A model generated the notes under the pieces. That model made no database searches, was not told the DNA's origin, and worked only from the letters and a program-made list of their open reading frames with translations. 64,000 nucleotides of DNA from Comamonas antarctica (GTDB taxonomy: Bacteria; Pseudomonadota; Gammaproteobacteria; Burkholderiales; Burkholderiaceae_C): the NCBI RefSeq assembly GCF_013363755.1, contig NZ_CP054840.1, positions 758,001 to 822,000 of the forward strand. The letters are read 5' to 3'. The position numbers and the translations under genes were made by a program. This document shows positions 1 through 7,897 of the stretch, one piece after another. The stretch's first letter is position 1; every line of letters begins with the position of its first letter.

Positions 1-322
1 CGCTGCGCGCATACCAGGTGTAGCCGATCTCGACGCGGCGCACGGCCGGCACGATGTCGTGGTAGCTGGTGCAGCCCAGCACCTGGCTGCTCGCGGCATC
101 GACCACGGCCCAGGGCAGGCGCTCGCCGCGGGCCTGCATCTCCAGCGCCTGCGCCACATAGGCCTCGGTGTCCTCGGGCCGGGGCACCGAGGTCACGCGC
201 AGGTTCCACAGCTCGCCGTCCGCGGCGGCCGCGCGCAGTCCGGGCACATGCGCCATGGTCAGCGGCTCGAGCCGCACGCCCTGGGCCTGCAGCACGGTGG
301 GAAGGGCAAAGGCGCTGGTCAT
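1..322 (-). CDS. GNAT family N-acetyltransferase (C-terminus beyond window)
   Basis: The reading frame opens with ATG at 322-320 and runs off the left edge, giving about 107 N-terminal residues. It begins MTSAFALPTVLQ, followed by VRLEPLTMAHVPGL and later WAVVDAASSQVLGCTSY and EIGYTWYARS, the usual opening of RimJ/RimL-type acetyltransferases, which move an acetyl group from acetyl-CoA to an amine. The start overlaps the stop of the upstream small membrane protein gene (ATGA, 322-319), so it is probably the third gene of a moxR operon and translationally coupled. The substrate cannot be predicted, and the acetyl-CoA loop lies outside the window. Confidence 0.75.
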   Translation of the reverse strand, partial: MTSAFALPTVLQAQGVRLEPLTMAHVPGLRAAAADGELWNLRVTSVPRPEDTEAYVAQALEMQARGERLPWAVVDAASSQVLGCTSYHDIVPAVRRVEIGYTWYARS

Positions 323-549
323 TTCGGTCCAGGCTTGTCGCGTTCGGTGCGCCAGATGCGCGCGGCCTGCAGGCCCGCGCCCGCGCACAGGCCGATCAGC
401 ACGATGGCCGCCAGCGTGGAGGGGCCGTAACCCGAGGCAAACAGATCCAGGTTCAACAGCCGGCCCAGGCCATAGCCCAGCAGGCCGCCGACCACGAAGC
501 CCGCGGCATCGGACAGGCCCTCGACCAGCATTTTTCGCACATTGCTCAT
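319..549 (-). CDS. small two-TM membrane protein
   Basis: Codes for 76 residues with two hydrophobic stretches: a glycine-rich one (about residues 15-34, AAGFVVGGLLGYGLGRLLN) and a second (about 43-62, TLAAIVLIGLCAGAGLQAA), followed by a basic tail. The gene starts 13 bases after the moxR stop and its own stop overlaps the start of the acetyltransferase gene, so it is the middle gene of a three-gene unit. I recognise no functional family. The glycine-zipper-like first segment suggests helix packing in the inner membrane, which is inference only. Confidence 0.7.
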   Translation of the reverse strand: MSNVRKMLVEGLSDAAGFVVGGLLGYGLGRLLNLDLFASGYGPSTLAAIVLIGLCAGAGLQAARIWRTERDKPGPK

Positions 550-562
550 GGCGTACCCAGCT

Positions 563-1405
563 TCAACGGTTGCGCTGGTTCATGGCCACCAGCTTCTCGA
601 ACAGGCTCACATCCTGCTCGTTCTTCAGCAGCGCGCCCACCAGCGGCGGCACGCTGACCTTGTTGTCGGCGCTTTGCAGCGCATCGAGCGGAATGTCCTC
701 GGCCACGAGCAGCTTGAGCCAGTCGATCAGTTCGCTGGTCGAGGGCTTCTTCTTCAGGCCGGGCAGGTTGCGCACGTCGTAGAAGGTCTTCATGGCCGCG
801 CCCAGCAGCTCGCCCTGCAGCGTGGGGAAGTGCACCGCGACGATCTGGCGCATGGTGTCGGCGTCGGGGAACTTGATGTAGTGGAAGAAGCAGCGGCGCA
901 GGAAGGCGTCGGGCAGTTCCTTCTCGTTGTTCGAAGTAATGAAAACCAGCGGCCGGTGTTTTGCGCGGATCATTTCGCGGGTTTCATAGCAATAGAATTC
1001 CATGCGGTCGATTTCGCGCAGCAAATCGTTGGGAAATTCAATATCCGCTTTATCGATTTCGTCAATCAGCAATGCCACGGGTTGATCGGCGGTAAATGCC
1101 TGCCACAACACGCCCTTAATGATGTAGTTGTGAATGTCCTTCACGCGCTCGTCACCGAGCTGGCTGTCGCGCAGGCGGCTCACGGCGTCGTATTCATAGA
1201 GTCCCTGCTGGGCCTTGGTGGTCGACTTGATGTGCCACTGCAGCAGGGGCATGCCCAGTGCCTGCGCCACTTCCTCGGCCAGCATGGTCTTGCCGGTGCC
1301 GGGCTCGCCCTTGACCAGCAGCGGGCGCTGCAGGGTCGCCGCTGCGTTGACCGCCAGCATCAGATCCTGGGTCGCGACGTAATTCTGTGAACCTTCAAAT
1401 TTCAT
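563..1405 (-). CDS. MoxR-family AAA+ ATPase
   Basis: 280 residues. Walker A is GEPGTGKT at residues 33-40 and Walker B is LLIDEID at 112-118; a sensor-like FITSNNEKELPDAFLRRC segment follows, and a C-terminal helical lid ends the protein. MoxR ATPases act as chaperones that insert cofactors or assemble complexes, usually with a von Willebrand A (CoxE-like) partner encoded next door. No such partner is visible here; it could lie left of the window. This is the first gene of a minus-strand unit with the small membrane protein and the acetyltransferase, and it diverges from cytochrome c4. Family assignment is firm; the client is unknown. Confidence 0.93.
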   Translation of the reverse strand: MKFEGSQNYVATQDLMLAVNAAATLQRPLLVKGEPGTGKTMLAEEVAQALGMPLLQWHIKSTTKAQQGLYEYDAVSRLRDSQLGDERVKDIHNYIIKGVLWQAFTADQPVALLIDEIDKADIEFPNDLLREIDRMEFYCYETREMIRAKHRPLVFITSNNEKELPDAFLRRCFFHYIKFPDADTMRQIVAVHFPTLQGELLGAAMKTFYDVRNLPGLKKKPSTSELIDWLKLLVAEDIPLDALQSADNKVSVPPLVGALLKNEQDVSLFEKLVAMNQRNR

Positions 1406-1454
1406 GGCGGTATATCAGCGTAAGTATTGATGGGGTGGTGCGGCGGTTGCTGCC

Positions 1455-1460
1455 TATAAT
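1455..1460 (+). promoter_or_regulatory. -10 box upstream of cytochrome c4 gene
   Basis: A perfect TATAAT lies 58 bases before the cytochrome c4 ATG in the divergent intergenic region. The -35 is weak: TTGATG at 1428-1433 is 21 bases away and the 17-base position reads GGGGTG. Promoter use is therefore inferred from the -10 alone. Confidence 0.4.
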
Positions 1461-1517
1461 CATTTCGCTCCACGAGGCAGGCAGTTGTCGGAACTTCCAA
1501 AGGATTGTGCGCGCAAA

Positions 1518-2171
1518 ATGAATCAGAATTTGACCACGATATTTGCCCTGGCTGTCGCCTGCGTGACCGGTGCGGTCCAGGCGCAGGAGATACGGGGCGA
1601 TGCAAAGGCCGGGGCAACCAAGGTTGCAATGTGCATCGGCTGCCATGGCATCGAAGGGTACCAGGCGAGCTTCCCCGAAGTGCACAAGGTGCCGATGATC
1701 TCGGGCCAGGGCGCGGGCTATATCACCGCCGCGCTGCTGGCCTACCAGAAAGGCGAGCGCAAGCACCCGACCATGCGCAGCATCGCCGACTCGCTGAGCG
1801 AACAGGACATCGCCGATGTCTCGGCGTTCTATGAAAAGCAGGTGCCGGCCAGCGCCGCCAAGCCGGTGCGCGAACCCAGCGTGCAGGTGGCCGAACTGCT
1901 CAAGCGCGGCGCCTGCATCTCGTGCCATGGCGACAACTTCGCCCAGCCCATCGACCCGAGCTACCCGAAGATCGCGGGCCAGCATGCCGACTACCTCTAC
2001 GTCGCGCTCAAGTCGTACAAGATCGACAAGAACCCCCAGGTCGGCCGCACCAACGGTGTCATGGCGGGCATTGCGCAGCAGTTCAGCAACCAGGAACTCA
2101 AGCAGCTGGCCGGCTACATCGGGCGCCTCGACGGCGACCTGAAGACGGTGCCGCAGGCGAAGTTCCGCTGA
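1518..2171 (+). CDS. periplasmic diheme cytochrome c4
   Basis: About 217 residues from the ATG at 1518, chosen because it yields a clean signal peptide (MNQNLTTIFALAVACVTGAVQA, cut before QE); a TTG at 1485 would add 11 residues before it. Two CxxCH heme c sites are present, CIGCH in the N-terminal half and CISCH in the C-terminal half, each followed by a methionine-bearing segment (HPTMRSIADSLS and TNGVMAGIAQQF) that should supply the axial ligand. The two-domain layout with the conserved SGQ / AGQHADYLYVAL segments is that of cytochrome c4, an electron carrier to terminal oxidases. It fits functionally with the oxidase cluster 4.5 kb downstream but is a separate transcription unit. Confidence 0.92.
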   Translation: MNQNLTTIFALAVACVTGAVQAQEIRGDAKAGATKVAMCIGCHGIEGYQASFPEVHKVPMISGQGAGYITAALLAYQKGERKHPTMRSIADSLSEQDIADVSAFYEKQVPASAAKPVREPSVQVAELLKRGACISCHGDNFAQPIDPSYPKIAGQHADYLYVALKSYKIDKNPQVGRTNGVMAGIAQQFSNQELKQLAGYIGRLDGDLKTVPQAKFR

Positions 2172-2176
2172 GATCC

Positions 2177-2221
2177 CGTTCGTCCTGAGCCTGCCTCGCC
2201 GGCCCCGTCGAAGGATGAACG
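2177..2221. repeat. dispersed TTCGACAGG-type intergenic repeat
   Basis: The segment reads CGTTCGTCCTGAGCCTG, a short insert CCTCGCCGGCCC, then GTCGAAGGATGAACG. Outer arms CGTTCGTCCT and AGGATGAACG are nearly inverted and would fold into a hairpin. It sits between the converging cytochrome c4 and DUF1841 genes, so it may also act as a terminator. A cleaner copy lies at 35076-35110 and related ones at 11415 and 45393. Confidence 0.7.
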
Positions 2222-2241
2222 CCCTGCGCTCCAGCTGAAAA

Positions 2242-2676
2242 TCAGTCTTTCGTCGCTCTACGCTGCACGCAAGCGATATAGCCATCCCCATCGGGCGGGC
2301 GCCCCGCGCGCTGGCTTTCCCAGAGCATCTGGCCCAGGCATTCCATGGCCGCGTGGTGCGCGTCATGCAGCGAGTCCAGCCGGCGCGTGAGCAGTTCCAC
2401 CGCCTGGCGGATGCCGCGCGGCTGGTCGATGCTGCACTGCTCGCTGATCGACAGGTGCATCGACAGGTGCAGGAAGGGATTGGTCTGGCCCGGCGGGTCT
2501 TCGTAGTTGCGCGCCACGGCGGCCTCGGCATCGGCGAGGTCGGCAAAGTACTCGGGGTGCTCGGCGATCCAGAGGCTGGCCAGGGTTTCAATGGCCTCCA
2601 TCGGCGCATTCGCGAGCATCTTGGCGCGCACCCCGCAGAAGAAGCGCCGGACGTCGGCTTGGGAAGGGTTGAACAT
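2242..2676 (-). CDS. DUF1841 family protein
   Basis: 144 residues from ATG at 2676 (MFNPSQADVRRFFC); an upstream in-frame extension to 2706 was rejected because family members begin at MFNPS. The sequence is soluble and mostly helical, with a conserved-looking core HPEYFADLADAEAAVARNY, NPFLHLSMHLSISEQ and the GYIACVQRR end. DUF1841 proteins are widespread in betaproteobacteria and have no established function. It converges on cytochrome c4 and diverges from the LysE gene. Confidence 0.85.
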   Translation of the reverse strand: MFNPSQADVRRFFCGVRAKMLANAPMEAIETLASLWIAEHPEYFADLADAEAAVARNYEDPPGQTNPFLHLSMHLSISEQCSIDQPRGIRQAVELLTRRLDSLHDAHHAAMECLGQMLWESQRAGRPPDGDGYIACVQRRATKD

Positions 2677-2759
2677 GATGGCGCGCAGCGTAGCACGGGT
2701 CAGCACGCCCGGCGCGCAAGCACTAGAATGGCCGGTTTTCCTTTGCGTACACCCGATTC

Positions 2760-3398
2760 ATGGACCTGCAGACCTGGTTGGCTTTCTTCTTTGCCGCATG
2801 GATCATCGCGGTGTCGCCGGGTTCGGGCGCGGTGCTGTCCATGAGCCATGGGCTGCGCTACGGCCTGCGCCAGGCCAGCCCGACGATCTGGGGGCTGCAG
2901 CTGGGCCTGCTGCTGGTGCTGGTCGTCGCCGGGGTTGGCGTGGGCTCGCTGCTCGCGGCATCGGCCTGGGCGTTCAACATCGTCAAGGTGGTGGGCGCAC
3001 TCTATCTGATCTACCTGGGTTTCTCGCAGTGGCGCTCGAGCGCCGGCCCGCTGGCCGCGGACAGCGCGCCCGCGGCCGCGCTGAGCGTGCGCCACCGGCT
3101 GCTGACCGGCTTCCTGACCAATGCCACCAACCCCAAGGGCATCATCTTCATGGTGGCCGTGCTGCCGCAGTTCATGGCGCCAAGCCGTCCGCTGGCGCCG
3201 CAACTGCTGATACTGGCCGTGACCATGCTGGCCATCGACGCCACGGTGATGCACGGCTACGCAGCCGGCGCCAGCGCGCTGCGGCGCCTGATGCGCAGCC
3301 CGCGCGCGCTGCGCATCCAGAACCGTATCTTTGGCGGCCTGCTCATGGCGGTGGGCATGGGACTGTTTTTCGTGCAGCGCAGCGCACCCGCGGCCTGA
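2760..3398 (+). CDS. LysE/RhtB family amino-acid exporter
   Basis: 212 residues with about six hydrophobic segments. The N-terminal WIIAVSPGSGAVLSMSHGLRYG matches the LysE/RhtB signature (a small-residue PG motif after TM1), and LTGFLTNATNPKGIIFM is the conserved cytoplasmic-loop motif before TM4. Members export basic or neutral amino acids or homoserine lactones across the inner membrane; the substrate cannot be read from sequence. A TAGAAT -10-like box stands about 30 bases before the start (CACTAGAATGG near 2722). A stand-alone gene between divergent DUF1841 and the MaoC gene. Confidence 0.88.
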   Translation: MDLQTWLAFFFAAWIIAVSPGSGAVLSMSHGLRYGLRQASPTIWGLQLGLLLVLVVAGVGVGSLLAASAWAFNIVKVVGALYLIYLGFSQWRSSAGPLAADSAPAAALSVRHRLLTGFLTNATNPKGIIFMVAVLPQFMAPSRPLAPQLLILAVTMLAIDATVMHGYAAGASALRRLMRSPRALRIQNRIFGGLLMAVGMGLFFVQRSAPAA

Positions 3399-3460
3399 AC
3401 GCATCGGACTTGTCGCCTGCCAGACATCGTCGCGCCGCGGCGGCCACTACAGTCGTCGGC

Positions 3461-3925
3461 ATGCGTACCTTTAACTCCTATTCCGAAGTGCTGGCCTGCC
3501 TGGGCCAGGAAGTCGCAGTGACCGACTGGATCAGGGTCACCCAGCAGCAGATCCAGCAGTTTGCCGATGCGACCGGCGACCAGCAATGGATCCACGTCGA
3601 TGTGGAGCGTGCCAAGGCCGGGCCCTTTGGCACGCCGATCGCGCATGGCTTTCTGACGCTGTCGCTGCTGCCGCAGTTCTTCGATGGCGCGTTGGCGTTT
3701 GCGGGCGCGCGCATGGGAGTGAACTACGGCTTGAACCGGGTGCGTTTTCCCGCGCCCGTGCCCGTGGGCAGCCGGCTGCGCGCGCGCATGGTGCTGCAGC
3801 ACGCCGAGCGCATCGAGCCCGACGGCCTGCAGATGACCTGGAACGTGAGCATCGAGCGCGAAGGCAGCGACCGGCCGGTCTGCGTGGCCGAATCACTGAT
3901 CCACAGCTACGGCTGCGCGCACTGA
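3461..3925 (+). CDS. MaoC-like (R)-enoyl-CoA hydratase
   Basis: 154 residues from ATG at 3461 (MRTFNSYSEVLACLG). The hydratase-2 signature is clear: FADATGDQQWIHVD, then GPFGTPIAHGFLTLSLLP, with the catalytic Asp/His pair in the ATGD...H segment. These single hot-dog fold enzymes hydrate trans-2-enoyl-CoA to (R)-3-hydroxyacyl-CoA and can feed beta-oxidation intermediates to polyhydroxyalkanoate synthesis. It lies 62 bases after the exporter gene and converges with trmL. No acyl-CoA genes are adjacent, so the physiological pathway is uncertain. Confidence 0.87.
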   Translation: MRTFNSYSEVLACLGQEVAVTDWIRVTQQQIQQFADATGDQQWIHVDVERAKAGPFGTPIAHGFLTLSLLPQFFDGALAFAGARMGVNYGLNRVRFPAPVPVGSRLRARMVLQHAERIEPDGLQMTWNVSIEREGSDRPVCVAESLIHSYGCAH

Positions 3926-3931
3926 GGCGGA

Positions 3932-4414
3932 CTATTCCTGGGAGTTCCTGGCGCCGAGAAAGCCCAGCTGGCGCCAGCCTTCGAAGACACTCACGGCCAC
4001 GGCATTGGACAGGTTGAGGCTGCGTTGGCCGGGCAGCATCGGCAGACGCAGGCGCTGGCCCGGCGGAAAGCTCTCGCGCAGCGCCACGGGCAGGCCGCGC
4101 GTTTCCGAGCCGAAGATCAGCCAGTCGCCGGGCTCGAACAGCGTATCGTGCAGCGGGCTGCTGGCGTGCGAGGTCATGGCGAACATGCGGTCGGGATCGG
4201 GCTGCTCGTCGCGCAGGAACACGGTCCAGCCCGCATGCTTCCTGACCTGTGCGTACTCGTGGTAGTCCAGGCCCGCGCGGCGCATGAGCCGGTCCTCCAT
4301 CGAAAAACCCAGCGGCTCGATCAGGTGCAGCGTACAGCCGGTGTTGGCTGCAAGCCGGATGACGTTGCCCGTGTTCGGGGGAATTTCGGGTTCGACGAGG
4401 ACGATATGAAACAT
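3932..4414 (-). CDS. trmL: tRNA (cytidine(34)-2'-O)-methyltransferase TrmL
   Basis: 160 residues, a SPOUT-fold enzyme. Diagnostic segments are MFHIVLVEPEIPPNTGNVIR at the start, the central DWLIFGSETRGLP, and the C-terminal knot LRLPMLPGQRSLNLSNAVAVSVFE that binds S-adenosylmethionine. TrmL methylates the 2'-hydroxyl of the wobble nucleotide of tRNA-Leu(CAA) and tRNA-Leu(UAA). The gene begins 10 bases after comF ends, so the two are probably co-transcribed. Confidence 0.95.
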   Translation of the reverse strand: MFHIVLVEPEIPPNTGNVIRLAANTGCTLHLIEPLGFSMEDRLMRRAGLDYHEYAQVRKHAGWTVFLRDEQPDPDRMFAMTSHASSPLHDTLFEPGDWLIFGSETRGLPVALRESFPPGQRLRLPMLPGQRSLNLSNAVAVSVFEGWRQLGFLGARNSQE

Positions 4415-4424
4415 GCGCCTATTG

Positions 4425-5150
4425 TCAGGGCAGGCGCCCGGTTCGCGCCACTACCATGGCACAAATATGGGCGGCGCCGGCGCGCCGCAGCGCCTGCGCG
4501 GCGGCATCGAGCGTGGCGCCCGTGGTCATGATGTCGTCGACCAGCACCACGCGCTGGCCCGCAAGGCGTGCTGCCTGCGCGCCGGGCACGGCAAAGGCGC
4601 CGCGCAGGTTGCGCAGCCGCTGGGCGCGCTGCAATCCGCTCTGGGCCGGGGCATGGTGGATTCGCTCCAGCAGAAGGCCGACAGCGCAGGGTGCGGGTTG
4701 CAGGCGCGCGAGCGCCCGCGCCAGCAGCGCCGCCTGGTTGAAGCCGCGTTCGCGCAGCCGCGCGGGCGACAGCGGCACGGGCACGATCCAGCGCGCGGAT
4801 TGCAGTGCGTCGGCCACGCCGGGCACGCGCCCGAGCAGCTGCGCCAGCGCCTGCGCCGCGCCCGGGTCTTGCTGGAACTTGAACTGCGTCAGCAGCAGCG
4901 TCCAGGGGTAGCCATATTCCACGCCGGCCCAGGCGCCATCGAAGGCCGGCGCGGTGCGCAGGCAGGCGCCGCACTCCAGCGCGCCGCCGGCCAGCGGCAA
5001 CGCGCAGCGCCGGCAGCGCGGCGTGCGGGCGGCCCAGCGCGCGAGGCAGTCGGCGCACACGCGCTGGCCGGGCCAGCGCCCGCAGATCGCGCATTCGCTG
5101 GGCAAGCGCTGCTGCAGATGCGCCAGCCATGAACCGGGGCGGAAAAACAT
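4425..5150 (-). CDS. ComF family phosphoribosyltransferase-like protein
   Basis: 241 residues from ATG at 5150 (MFFRPGSWLAHLQQRLP); a TTG at 5159 is the only longer option. The N-terminal third carries two zinc-ribbon cysteine pairs (CAICGRW, CADCLARW, then CRRCALP and CGACLRT). The C-terminal part is a type I phosphoribosyltransferase fold with the PRPP-binding motif VVLVDDIMTTGAT and the upstream VPVPLSPARLRERGFNQA. ComF proteins take part in DNA uptake during competence. It leads the comF-trmL unit and diverges from the BioC-like gene; no other competence genes are near. Confidence 0.9.
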   Translation of the reverse strand: MFFRPGSWLAHLQQRLPSECAICGRWPGQRVCADCLARWAARTPRCRRCALPLAGGALECGACLRTAPAFDGAWAGVEYGYPWTLLLTQFKFQQDPGAAQALAQLLGRVPGVADALQSARWIVPVPLSPARLRERGFNQAALLARALARLQPAPCAVGLLLERIHHAPAQSGLQRAQRLRNLRGAFAVPGAQAARLAGQRVVLVDDIMTTGATLDAAAQALRRAGAAHICAMVVARTGRLP

Positions 5151-5270
5151 GGCCAGCAATATACGCCCACGCCCTGTGCCGGGCGCGTTTTTCCCGGCTG
5201 TGGCCCAATGGCGTCAAGGGCATGCATCGCATGCCCTGTTCCGTTCCGTAGTCCGCCCTGGTTGTTCCGT

Positions 5271-6179
5271 ATGTCCGATCTGCTTCCTCCCACCATCGAT
5301 CCCGTGGCCGCTGCGCGCTGGCATCAGGCCGCGCCGCCGCTGTCGCCCTGGCTGCACGAGGAGATCGCGCGGCGCATGGAGGAGCGGCTCGAATGGATCG
5401 TGCAGGCGCCCAAAAGCTGGCTTCACTGGGAGCCGGTGCGCGGCGGCATGCAGGCCCATGGCCTGCTGGCCGCGCGCTATCCCCAGGCCGGCGTCCAGGT
5501 CTACGAAAGCGCACCGCAGCGCGCCGCGGTGGCGCGCGAGCAATTGGGCAAGCGCTGGTGGCAGCCCGCGCGCTGGCTGGGCGGCGCGGCGCAGTTCGGC
5601 CTGCCCGCGCCCGGCAGCGTCGACATGCTCTGGGCCAACATGGCGCTGCACACCGCGGCCGATCCGCAGCAGCTGATCGGCCAATGGCATGAGGCTTTGG
5701 CCGTGGGCGGCTATGTGATGTTCTCGTGCCTCGGCCCCGACACGCTGCGCGAACTGCACGCCGTCTATGCCGAGCTGGGCTGGCCCGTGCCCGGCCATGC
5801 CTTCACCGACATGCACGACTGGGGCGACATGCTGGTGCAAGCCGGCTTCGCGGAGCCGGTGATGGACATGGAGCACATCACGCTGACCTTTGCCACGCCG
5901 CAGCGCCTGCTGCAGGAGCTGCGCGAGCTGGGCTGCAACCTGCATCCGGCGCGTTTTGCGGGCCTGCGCGGGCGCCGGTGGCGCCGCCAGCTCGAGGAGG
6001 CGCTGCAGCAGCGGCTGGCGTCGCCCGCGCATGGCGGTCAGTTGGCACTGACTTTTGAAATCGTCTACGGCCATGCCTACAAGCCCGCGCCGCGGCTGCG
6101 CGTGAGCGAAAGCAGCGCGGTCTCGCTGGAGGACATGCGCTCGATGTTGCGGGGTGGGCGCAACCCGGGTTTGCGCTAG
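5271..6179 (+). CDS. BioC-like SAM-dependent methyltransferase
   Basis: 302 residues from ATG at 5271 (MSDLLPPTIDPVAAARWHQ). The opening ARWHQAAPPLSPWLHEEIARRM and the later VGGYVMFSCLGPDTLRELHAVY and FTDMHDWGDMLVQAGFAEPVMD correspond to malonyl-ACP O-methyltransferase (BioC) relatives, which cap the malonyl thioester at the start of biotin synthesis. The SAM-binding glycine motif is degenerate: where a DLGCGTG would be expected there is HWEPVRGGMQAHGLLAARYP, without the acidic and glycine residues. So it may bind SAM atypically or have lost activity. No other bio genes are adjacent. Confidence 0.75.
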   Translation: MSDLLPPTIDPVAAARWHQAAPPLSPWLHEEIARRMEERLEWIVQAPKSWLHWEPVRGGMQAHGLLAARYPQAGVQVYESAPQRAAVAREQLGKRWWQPARWLGGAAQFGLPAPGSVDMLWANMALHTAADPQQLIGQWHEALAVGGYVMFSCLGPDTLRELHAVYAELGWPVPGHAFTDMHDWGDMLVQAGFAEPVMDMEHITLTFATPQRLLQELRELGCNLHPARFAGLRGRRWRRQLEEALQQRLASPAHGGQLALTFEIVYGHAYKPAPRLRVSESSAVSLEDMRSMLRGGRNPGLR

Positions 6180-6698
6180 TCCGAATATCACTTTCATGTC
6201 ATTGCTTTGCCAGCTTCCCGACATACAATTTTTGCAATGACACATAAGAGCGGATCCTGCGCGCGAGCAAGTTGCGGGCGGGATCACGTGAAAGTGCTTT
6301 TCCTGCGGACCTCACTTCAAGGCAGGAAAGGAACCCTCGGCGTTGCTGCCACGATGGGAGAAAAAATTGGTGTTTCGCTTTGCCACGGGGTCGGGCCAGC
6401 GGTTTGATGGGCGCCTGGCTCGCGCACGAAATGGATATCGTCTGAAACGGTGTGCCACCGTTGCCGCAGCAGTGACGCTGCCGCAGCGGGGCCGGCTGCA
6501 TTCCCCTGTGACTGCAGCAGGTGCCGGTTGTGCCCGCACCCAAGCTTCTTTTCCCGGCCAGCGCCTGGCGGACGCAGCGCAGCCCTGGCTGCGCCACGGA
6601 CGCGCCGCACGCGCCAACGGACGCGGCGAACCCGGCAGTTGACCGCGCGCGGCAATTGGTCGATTGGATTACCTGAGGCTTAGACGTAAGTGAGAACC
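6180..6698 (+). other. 519-bp leader/intergenic region before the cox cluster
   Basis: No convincing gene is present. The region holds a promoter-like pair at 6202-6229 and then about 470 bases before the coxB ATG. Within it are a perfect 7-bp hairpin with a 3-base loop (AACGGTG-TGC-CACCGTT, 6446-6462), a GCAGC...GCTGC hairpin just after it (6466-6481), and further GC-rich complementary segments through about 6540. This would make a long structured 5' leader if the promoter is real. Reading frames here lack ribosome sites and good codon use. Confidence 0.5.
6202..6229 (+). promoter_or_regulatory. putative sigma70 promoter for the cox cluster
   Basis: TTGCTT (6202-6207), a 16-base spacer, then TACAAT (6224-6229), in an AT-rich patch just after the preceding stop codon. 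It points toward coxB, about 470 bases away. No closer sigma70-like pair was obvious by eye. Confidence 0.45.
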
Positions 6699-7868
6699 AT
6701 GAAAAGCATTTCCTCCAGGCTGAAAGCATTTGTCGCGATGGCGGGCACCGGGATGGCCGGGGCGGTTCACGCTGTCCAGGACCTTCCGGGCGGCCCGGCG
6801 GTCAACCAGCTCAATCTGCACCCCGCCGTGACGCGCATTGCGCAGGAGCAGCATTTCCTGCACTGGATGATGCTGGTGATCTGCACGCTGATCTTCGTCG
6901 GCGTGTTCGGCGTCATGTTCTATTCGATCTGGAAGCACCGCAAGTCGCGCGGCGCGAAGGCCGCGAACTTCCACGAGTCGGTCACCGTCGAGGTGGTCTG
7001 GACCATCGTGCCGTTCATCATCGTGATCCTGATCGCGCTGCCGGCCACCAAGGTGCTGGTCGCACAGAAGGACACCACCAATGCCGACCTGACCATCAAG
7101 GTCACGGGCTACCAATGGAAATGGGGCTACGACTACATCAACGGCGAGGGCGAGGGCCTGGGCTTCGTCTCCACGCTCGACAGCAGCCACCGTGCGATGT
7201 CCGACAGCGGCGACGTGCGCAACGCGCCCGTCGATTACCTGTTCAAGGTCGACAACCCGATGGTCGTGCCGGTCGGCAAGAAGGTGCGCATCATCACCAC
7301 CGCCAATGACGTGATCCACTCCTTCATGGTGCCCGCGTTCGGCATCAAGCAGGATGCGATTCCGGGCTTCGTGCGCGACACCTGGTTCCGCGCCGAGAAG
7401 GCCGGCGACTACTACGGCCAGTGCGCCGAGCTGTGCGGCAAGGAGCATGCCTACATGCCGATCCACGTGAAGGTGGTCGACAGCGCGGCCTACACGCAAT
7501 GGGTCGACGGCCAGCGCAAGCTCGCGGCCGCGAAGCTCGACGACCCCACCAAGGTCTGGGAACTCGCGCCGCTGGTGGCGCGCGGCGAGAAGGTCTATGC
7601 GGCCAACTGCGCGGCCTGCCACCAGGCCAACGGCAAGGGCGCGGGCCCGATCAAGCCGCTGGACGGCTCGGCCATCGTGATGAGCACCGACCATGCCAAG
7701 CAGATCCAGATCCTGCTGCATGGCGCGGCGGGCGGCGCCATGCCGTCGTGGAAGCAGCTCAGCGATACCGACCTCGCCGCCGTGGCCAGCTACACCAAGA
7801 ACGCCTGGTCCAACAAGACCGGCCAGCTGGTGCAGCCTTCCGAAATCGTCGCTGAGCGCAGCAAGTAA
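6699..7868 (+). CDS. coxB: cytochrome c oxidase subunit II with fused cytochrome c domain
   Basis: 389 residues. A signal peptide-like start is followed by two transmembrane helices (about residues 51-72 and 95-116) and the periplasmic CuA domain. CuA ligands are visible: H207 (DVIHSF), then [12 protein letters not shown] giving C242, C246, H250 and M253. A C-terminal heme c domain follows with CAACH at 304-308 and the methionine segment [10 protein letters not shown], which makes this a caa3-type subunit able to take electrons directly from soluble cytochrome c. Start taken at ATG 6699; a GTG nine bases earlier is in frame. First gene of the cox cluster, 29 bases before ctaD. Confidence 0.97.
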   Translation: MKSISSRLKAFVAMAGTGMAGAVHAVQDLPGGPAVNQLNLHPAVTRIAQEQHFLHWMMLVICTLIFVGVFGVMFYSIWKHRKSRGAKAANFHESVTVEVVWTIVPFIIVILIALPATKVLVAQKDTTNADLTIKVTGYQWKWGYDYINGEGEGLGFVSTLDSSHRAMSDSGDVRNAPVDYLFKVDNPMVVPVGKKVRIITTANDVIHSFMVPAFGIKQDAIPGFVRDTWFRAEKAGDYYGQCAELCGKEHAYMPIHVKVVDSAAYTQWVDGQRKLAAAKLDDPTKVWELAPLVARGEKVYAANCAACHQANGKGAGPIKPLDGSAIVMSTDHAKQIQILLHGAAGGAMPSWKQLSDTDLAAVASYTKNAWSNKTGQLVQPSEIVAERSK

Positions 7869-7897
7869 GCCGGCCCCAACGTACCGAGGAATCGAAG

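Noticed and set aside
6207..6407. Possible small gene in the cox leader
   Set aside because: Starts with TTG, has no ribosome site and ends without recognisable features; treated as leader.
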